A DNA stretch of 64,000 nucleotides from Nitzschia sp. pyKryTriq1 (Eukaryota; Bacillariophyta; Bacillariophyceae; Bacillariales; Bacillariaceae). Each line of letters begins with the position of its first letter. Position 1 is the first letter of the stretch. The stretch lies in the NCBI GenBank assembly GCA_956465555.1, contig OY101122.1, positions 2,243,001 to 2,307,000 of the forward strand, given 5' to 3'. The position numbers were made by a program, and so were the translations under genes. Shown one piece after another: positions 57,556 through 64,000 of the stretch. Below the pieces are notes generated by a model, which saw only the letters and a program-made list of their open reading frames with translations, had not been told where the DNA came from and did no database searches.

Positions 57556-58251
57556 GGTGGGTATGGCTTTTGGGGCGTTCTGGGTTGTGTAGTGTAGTGT
57601 AGTGTAGTGTTGTGTTGTATTTGTTGATCTATGATGAGATCGTTTTTCCACTTCTATTAGCAATAATATCATCTCGGAAGTTTACTGCGCGCACGGAGCT
57701 TGAATTATCTCAACATTTAACCGCTTCTCATCCGTAAGTGATAATATCCGTCCCTTCCTTCAAGCAGAAGGCCTATGAACGACCGTTAAGAAAAAAGACA
57801 TCCGGAGAAACTAAAGTACAGTGTCATTTCTGTCACACAGCTCAAAAAAAGATGATAAAAATGATGACGACTTCCAATTACCCCGACAGGAAGCCATCCG
57901 CGCTACGCGAAATGTCTACGTCCATCGTCTTCTACGAACCAGGAACATTTTTTCACCAGCGGGGTGTTGGGTGGTACGTACCAACGGTAATTGTTCTAAC
58001 TTTAGCATTACTACTAGAGGATAATTCACGAGCTGAAAAAGTCTGCACTACGGCATATTCTACCGTGGTAGACTACTGTACCTGTACCTGATGACTTATT
58101 ATTCCGATTAGCGATTGAAAAGCAAGCCAAAACCGTTCCTTGTCTTCCATGATCCCGTTTCGGCGCATATCAAATAATCATCGTTTCGTGAGCGTTGTAC
58201 TCACAATTTTCATTTCGAACAAAACTACGGGCAGACTTATTACGAATCTCT

Positions 58252-58279
<28 letters not shown>
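57556..58279. other. Divergent promoter region of family B copies 2 and 3
   Basis: The stretch between divergent starts. It contains GTAGT repeats close to the minus-strand start and a CAA run (58251-58279) immediately before the plus-strand ATG. The frame at 57738-58091 starts at GTG, has no recognisable domain and is rejected. Confidence 0.5.
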
Positions 58280-58282
<3 letters not shown>

Positions 58283-58843
58283 TCACTTGACCAGTATTTT
58301 AGCAATCTTCGAGCACAGCTCGCTGATGCCGATGGCTCCTTTGTCCTCGTAAGAGATCATGCGGCGTCCTGCTCTTCGGCAAACAATTCTCTAAGCAGTT
58401 CTAGCCACCATCGCAATACTGCTAGCGGCGGACGACGGCAACGAACTTCTTTTGATGAGTCGCCAGAGATCAGTCAATTGCCACCCTCATGTCCTAGGAG
58501 ATCTGCCAGTCGCGAATATTCTTCTACAAATTCCACGTCGAACAACAAGGGACTGGAACATGATGATCATCGGCATGATAACGACGATCTTGTTGGTCAT
58601 ACTATCGACAAGGCCCTCTGCCTGATAGATGGCAGCGACCCGGACGATGATGATGATGATGACGACGACTTCTTTGTGGATCAAGATCGATTCTATGACG
58701 CACTGCGACCTATCAAGACAAAAAGCGGGGGTGCAATCTATTCGTTTGGGGGTAGTAAGAAGCAGCAGACGAGCATGCCACCGATCGTTCCCCAGCGGAA
58801 GGTTTCGATCGAGCCATCATCCCCGTCGCTGCTCTACCGATAG
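58280..58843 (+). CDS. Small disordered protein, unnamed family B, copy 3
   Basis: Single exon, 187 residues, on the opposite strand to its two paralogues. Shared motifs: MSLDQYFSNLRAQ, FVLVRDHAAS, and TIDKALCLIDGS. The PMPMRLKSP block is reduced to a Pro/Arg-rich remnant (QLPPSCPRRSASRE). An Asp9 run precedes a divergent C-terminal region (DQDRFYDALRPIKTKSGG). A CAA-repeat leader ends at the ATG. The inverted orientation shows the cluster was not made by simple tandem duplication alone. Confidence 0.7.
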
Positions 58844-59675
58844 TAGTAGATGCATGATCATTGACTAGAATAACAATAGCGTTACTGTACTGGCAAGAAG
58901 CAACCATTACCGGCAAGAAGAATACCTTCGTCCATTCGTATATCTACCTGCTGTCTTTGAGATCATGAAAACTGTTAACGTGCGCCACGAAAAGAATCGC
59001 CCCCATGGCTCTCACGTGCGTGCTTGTGTCAAATGCATTTTCGTCCGCCTTAGTCGGAACGAACGTGTTCGTTACTGGCTGTGGCAAGTCATCATTCTAA
59101 TCATCTTCGTTGTAGAGAAATTAGCGCCTAACACGCCCTTTCAATATATGGGTGGAATACTCCTAATGAACTGTCTCGACAGAGAAGTCATGTGGCATAT
59201 GTAGGTCAATATATTACAGTAGCGGATTGCTGTATGCGCGACCCTTTTAGTTGTCAGTTGGTCGTCGGTGAATGGTGTGGTTGTGCGAGGACACGACTCG
59301 CCACCAGCATAGACCAGCAGAACTGGACCAAATCTTCTCTTTCAGCGTCGAGTGTCAACACGCCAAGAAGCGCCGTCTCGACTACTTTTCATCGTCGGAA
59401 TCAAACGATGACATGCTCACGAGGAAGCAGGAGACAAATCGTCTTCGGCTACTAGTTACCCGACACCAGTCGTCCCTACCTTCTACGTGCACCTTCGAAC
59501 GAAAGTCTTTTGCATGATACAATACAGTACATCAGTCTAAGTTAGTATACAATGTAGTGGTAGTAAACATTCAAAATAATGTACAGATGAAGATCTCGTC
59601 GGGGGTGGACTTGCACTTGTACCAGTAAAGATAAAGCAAAAGTGCAGAATCCACAATAGCTCAAACCTGTCACCT
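58844..59675. other. Intergenic region containing an HA-gene relic
   Basis: No intact gene; the relic at 59272-59517 is described separately. A further frame at 58965-59204 has no recognisable domain. Confidence 0.5.
59272..59517 (+). pseudogene. Truncated relic of the HA-domain gene
   Basis: The frame contains PAELDQIFSFSVECQHA, KKRRLDYFSSSESNDD, matching PVELDQVFSLSVDCHHAS and KKRRLENASWSGESNEDD of the HA-domain protein at 5301-6320, in the same order. The helicase-associated repeats that should follow are absent, and so is the N terminus. It is either a decayed copy or a partial duplication. A start codon exists at 59272 but the context does not suggest an expressed gene. Confidence 0.65.
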
Positions 59676-62600
59676 TCAGTTCTGACTTGGTTTGTCCCAA
59701 AGCAGATCCGAAACCAATTGAGGACCCAATGGTAGCGTATTCAAGAGGTTGCGTCCTTTACGGTCCAATCCTCGAGGGGTGGCAGCGCGTTCCCATATTT
59801 CGGCATACGATCCCACTGCCCGAATCACGTTGCGGAACAAGTCGTCGTTCACTAGGGGCTGGAAAAGATCGACCCGGGGCATTTGCTGAAAGGTCGCACT
59901 GGTAATGTTGTTTTCTTCAGCGTACTTTGTAGCCGTCACGACGCTCGCTACCATGTTGGACCAGACGACGTCGTCTTCGCGAGTGACCAGCGCTAAGGAC
60001 TCTCTGGAATACGCAGTGGGTCCAATGTCGTATTCACCTGAATAGCCCAAACCGGCAATGTTGTTGGGATTTGTCTCGACAAAACCGGCAGCAATGGCAT
60101 TGCAATCCCCTTGGACGAATCGTTCAATGGTTTCGGATGTGTCCGAAAGCTCGAGCACGTGATCCGAAGCCATGACTTCTTTGAGTCGTTGGCTTTGAGT
60201 CGTACCTTGAGTAACGCACACCAACAGATTCTGGCATTCCGCCGTTTGAGTATCCAGATTATCGGCGCACAAATGGAATCTGAGAGGGAGACGGGAAGAG
60301 AGAGAGAGAGAAAATAAAGCGTGAGAATGGTACAGTATCATGAATACCCACAGCTGTGGGAGTGAACGTGGTAATCTCCCGAGGCTATGGGCAGAACTTA
60401 CGGTGGAACGCCAGCGAAATGAATTTCGTCGTGAAAGTTCGGAGGCGAGAAGGTAAAGCCTTTTCCAGTCGTTGGTTCCAAAACGTCACGTTCCATTGTA
60501 TACGTCGTGACCCTCGCTAGGACGTCTACGCGACCGTCATCAAGTGCTTCGAAGCGATCCAAGGGGTCAAGCACGTTGTACCGTACGTGGACCGACCCAT
60601 CGAATATGGCCGCGGATAGCGCTTCACAGAAGGAAATGTCCATTCCGCTCCACTCCCCATCGTTGAACTCGGCAAAGATGGCCGCTTGAGTGATTCCACA
60701 TCGCAAATGACCACGATTTCGGATGGATTCAAGCGTTCCACCGGAAACGTTTGGGACGAACTGTGGCTTGAGGTTACCAAAGGGCGTTGCGTACATGTTG
60801 GCAGTATCTCCCATGTTGATTTGATTGGCAGGTGATCTAGCCACGTATCGTTCCAAATGTCGATTGTAGATACTGTTGTAATCTCCCACCACGGCAAAGG
60901 CATCTTGGAACATGAATTCAAACCGCTCTCCAAAAAAGTATGGAGTGGGCAAGTCCGAAAGGCTAGTGGAAGATCCGCTGCTTCGAACTTCTTCGGCCGA
61001 GAATAGGGATTGAACTATCCAGTTACAAAAGGACGAGAACTGTAGATCATCGTCCCGCGTGACAAGAGCAATTGGTTCCTTGGAATGGATATTCGACCCA
61101 AAGACATAGTCACCCAGGGACGATTCTGTCTGGTCGACAAAGAACAAATCCACTTGCTCCCCCGCCAAGACATTGCAGCCACCATCGACATAGATTTGAC
61201 GAAACGCATCATACGTCGGAGCAACGACAATAGTAGCATCGGGTAAGATTCCTTCCACTACCTCACGATGAGTTGTGCCATCGAGCACACAAATCTTGGT
61301 ATTTTCACACCCACCAGAGGTGACATTCAAGCTATCGGCACACGGTACGAAATCGGACCGGCCAGCGAATGTGAGTCCGTTATGAAGATAGGGAACGCTG
61401 AACGTAAATCCTCTTTTCGTGGTAGGCTCGAAGAGTTGTCGTTCCAATGTATGAGTAGTAATAGCAAAGAGGACGTCGACGTCTCCCTTGGCCAAGGTGG
61501 GGAATCGCTGCTTCGTTTCGACGAATACGTATTTGACTGGCTCGTCGTTATGGTTTTGAGTATTGAACTGCTCCCTCCCAAAGATTCCGGCCGCTACAGC
61601 TCGACACTATCAGAAAAGAGAAGACGACGAGAAAGCATCGTGAGAGAATAATGGAAGCGAAAGAAGAAAAAGAAGAAGAAGACCGAACAAGATAGACAAC
61701 CCAGAGTAGGTCGCACAACAACTTACCAGATCCACTTCAAAACCTTCGACGACATTCGTAGTTGAGTTCCGAGAACTATATCCTGGTTGATTGGCCACTC
61801 CACAAGTCAAGTAGCCTTTGGAAACAATCTGTTCCAAGGTCGACGATCGAACGCCACCCTCGCCACCATTCAAAGTGGGAGCAGTCGTCGGTGCGGACGG
61901 GAGATTTGAGGAGGCTCCATCCGCGCCGCGGCCGTAGCTGACTGCTACTAGTACTACCAGAACGAAAATGATGCCTATTGCCAGAGACAGAATGGCACGA
62001 TAGTGCTTGGACCAGCAAGTACCATCGTGTTGACCGGCAAGTACCGCATTGACGGCGATCGCCGAGGCATGCTGTGGTGGGTTGACACCATTGCCGGTAC
62101 CGCCGCTGTTACTGGAAAGGCCCTTTTCGGCCGTCTCGAGGGTCAGGTCGTCATCGGCGACGGCGGCCCCACCCTTTTCATCCCCTGGAAGATGAGCATT
62201 TGCACCCCCTTGAGGAACGGATATATGGAAAATAGCGGGTCCCATGGAAGAGCGTCCGGACTGACTGAGAAAGGATGGATTTCGTTGGTGGTGCGGAGAA
62301 GAGTAGGACGAGAATTGAGGACTGGATGGATTTCGTTCGTGGTGCGGAGAAGAGTAGGACGAGAATTGAGGACTTGCCGTCCCGGCAGCACTCATATTCA
62401 TATTCATACTCATGTTCATGCTATTCATAGCATTCATATGGTTCATCGCGTTCATGTTGTTCATATTGTTCATCCCATTCATAATGTTCATATTGTGCAT
62501 TCCAAGCATTTGTTGCGATGGCATCTGCATTCCAAGCGTTTGTTGAGGTGGCATCATCATGAGAGGTGGCGGGGGTCCCAAGCTGAGTGGAGGCGGAGGC

Positions 62601-63388
62601 GATCCTGGATTGCTCGATATGGGATGAAAGGGCAGTGGGGAAATGTCTGGCGACATGGGCCTGGGTGCTGGTGGTACAGTAGGTGGTTGCTGATCGTTCG
62701 CCGCCCATAGTTGGACAAACTCGCTATCGAGCAAGTCTTCTACCTTGATAGCATCCCTCAGTCCATGAGAGATCTTTCCTCTAATCTCTGCCGCCGTAGC
62801 TGGTTTGCATCCTTCCGACGGCTCTTGATTGTTGCACGGTACTAGAAATCTAGCAGTTCCGTTTCCGGCTATAGCTTGTTGGATTTGCTGGATCGTCTGC
62901 GACTTTTCTTGTTTGTTGGCCTTACGATATTCGTTCGTGTATCGTTTGATAATGTCTCTCATTCTCATGTTTCCTGGATGATCTCGAAGGGGCTGCCCTC
63001 TGCCGAAAATAACATCGAGCGGGCGCGGCTTCATGTGGAACTCAGTTTCATGATCCTGACTGGTGGCGGAGTGAAAGTCGTCATCGTCTTCTTCTTCGTC
63101 GTCGTCTCCGGCCCCGTCCGAGTCACTAATCAAGTGCTCCATGGTCGGTGTACCCGTAGTTGCTGCTGATGTCACCCTAGGTGATGGCGACGACGATGCT
63201 TCTACGGAAGATACTCGGCGCGGCGCTGATGCTTCTTGCTGTTGCTGCTGATCCTCGTCAGTCGTAATCATCATAACATCATCGGGAATGTGGGAAACGA
63301 CCCGATGGGCAGTGCTAATATCCTGGTGAGGAAGTCGGATGGGTGTGGGTTCCATGTCGTCATCGTCAATGTCCATGAGGTGATCCAT
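59676..63388 (-). CDS. DUF6824 domain - membrane helix - two bacterial-type solute-binding domains (putative sensor)
   Basis: Three exons in transcript order: 63388-61727, 61606-60402, 60279-59676; 1156 residues. Junctions read FEVDL-CRAVAAGIFG and FAGVP-P-FHLCADNLD, each matching the equivalent position of the other repeat. Layout: acidic N terminus; DUF6824-type domain (about 118-225: PLDVIFGRGQPLRDHPGN ... ARFLVPC ... KISHGLRDA); a Pro/Met/Asn-rich linker with MNxMN repeats; one membrane helix (ILSLAIGIIFVLVVLVAVSYG, about 464-486); then two family 3 solute-binding (amino-acid periplasmic binding) domains, about 515-835 (LEQIVSKGYLTCGVA) and 845-1156 (LESIRNRGHLRCGIT). Both include TLERQLFEPTT / TMERDVLEPTT and paired Cys segments. 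The predicted topology puts binding domains outside and DUF6824 inside, as in a ligand sensor. Ligand unknown. Confidence 0.9.
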
Positions 63389-64000
63389 CCCTCTCGATGT
63401 TGCTTTCGATATTGAAATTGATATCGATATATTGATGTTGATATCGTGCGTTAACTACACTCGCTTTCCTGTATACTACTGTTGTTGACGCTCTCTCTTG
63501 GACGTCCCGCAGTATACTTAATGCTCGAGGGTCTTGTTGCGCTACCGGTACCTGGTATTGTTTCTTGCTTCCTCAGCGGTTGCTGCTGGTATCGCTCACC
63601 TCTCAAAGAGTGGACGGGAAGGAAAAGAAACAGCGCTGATGCGTTGATGCCAGACGCTACAACACCATGGGTGTTGGTTCTTCTTCCCACAAAAAGAAGC
63701 GCACATTATTGATCTCCTCTGTTCTTCTTTGATCTTTTTGAGAGTGCGATTTTCCCGCACTAAATCTTGGTACTGAACCTATGTAGCATTCCACGAATGG
63801 CGCCTCTTCCGTTAAAAACAGGGAATCATCAATCTGCTGGACGAACTCTCTTCCTCCAATCAAATGACTGGATTTATGCTGCGAGTAATGCGACATTGCC
63901 TCGGACATGGCGTGATGTTTGTGAATACATAACAGATCTGAAGACAACAGGATTGGAGAACAACTATTCACTTAGGGAATACAATTATCTATTTAATGCC
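63389..64000. other. Right-hand intergenic end of the window
   Basis: It begins with the promoter region of the sensor gene, including TATCGATAT-type palindromes at about 63405-63440. The minus frame at 63657-63971 (MSEAMSHYSQHKSSHLIGG ...) is open for 104 codons without a recognised domain and could be part of a gene, but I cannot support it. Confidence 0.45.

Noticed and set aside
57738-58091. 117-codon frame in the family B promoter region
   Set aside because: It starts at GTG, lacks any recognisable domain and overlaps the region between two divergent starts.
63657-63971. 104-codon minus frame at the right end
   Set aside because: Possible coding composition, but no domain, no clear start context and truncated context at the window edge.

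Overview
This 64 kb window looks like nuclear DNA of a diatom (photosynthetic stramenopile). The evidence is: spliced genes with short GT-AG introns (roughly 80-320 nt); a plastid precursor with a signal peptide and an ASAFAP-like cleavage site (PsbW-like, 30370-31131); DUF6824-type and helicase-associated (HA) domain proteins, families expanded in diatoms; a silaffin-like secreted Lys/Ser repeat protein; and membrane cyclase-phosphodiesterase fusions. I cannot name the species. Coding regions are full of Ser, Thr, Asn, Gln, His and Asp homopolymers. Intergenic DNA is packed with short palindromic words (CTAG, TACCGGTA, CTACTAGTAG) and simple repeats. I found no convincing tRNA, rRNA, CRISPR array or intact transposon.

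Layout. 0.5-4.2 kb: two-exon CLC chloride channel/exchanger with two CBS domains. 5.3-6.3 kb: HA-domain protein (minus), followed by 2 kb of dispersed repeats. 8.4-11.3 kb: 939-residue Ser/Thr-rich disordered protein. 11.5-13.0 kb: three-exon papain-like protease (minus) with a His-rich propeptide. 13.8-17.6 kb: type-B carboxylesterase. 17.8-18.6 kb: disordered protein (minus). 20.1-20.8 kb: TPR-like protein. 22.3-24.2 kb: DUF1997/SRPBCC-like protein (minus). 25.8-28.1 kb: three-exon SDHA. 28.9-29.6 kb: silaffin-like protein (minus), divergent from the PsbW-like gene at 30.4-31.1 kb. 32.3-35.6 kb: large protein of unknown function.

35.6-39.3 kb: a tandemly duplicated block carrying two paralogues of an unrecognised small basic protein family. 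41.4-42.5 kb: macro-domain protein (minus). 43.5-48.0 and 48.8-53.7 kb: tandem five-exon genes, each encoding an extracellular domain between two membrane helices, a class III nucleotide cyclase and a class I phosphodiesterase. 54.6-58.8 kb: three paralogues of a second unrecognised small disordered family. 59.2-59.5 kb: a relic of the 5.3 kb HA gene. 59.7-63.4 kb: a three-exon gene fusing a DUF6824 domain, a membrane helix and two bacterial-type solute-binding domains, which looks like a sensor.

The right half is shaped by local duplication (three paralogous clusters plus a relic) and by probable gene conversion between the cyclase genes. The most unusual items are the DUF6824-TM-SBP-SBP receptor, the cyclase-PDE pair with altered nucleotide-selecting residues in both catalytic domains, the two unnamed families, and the silaffin-like protein. 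Exon borders were derived by hand from GT-AG sites, phase and paralogue or family continuity, without transcript data.
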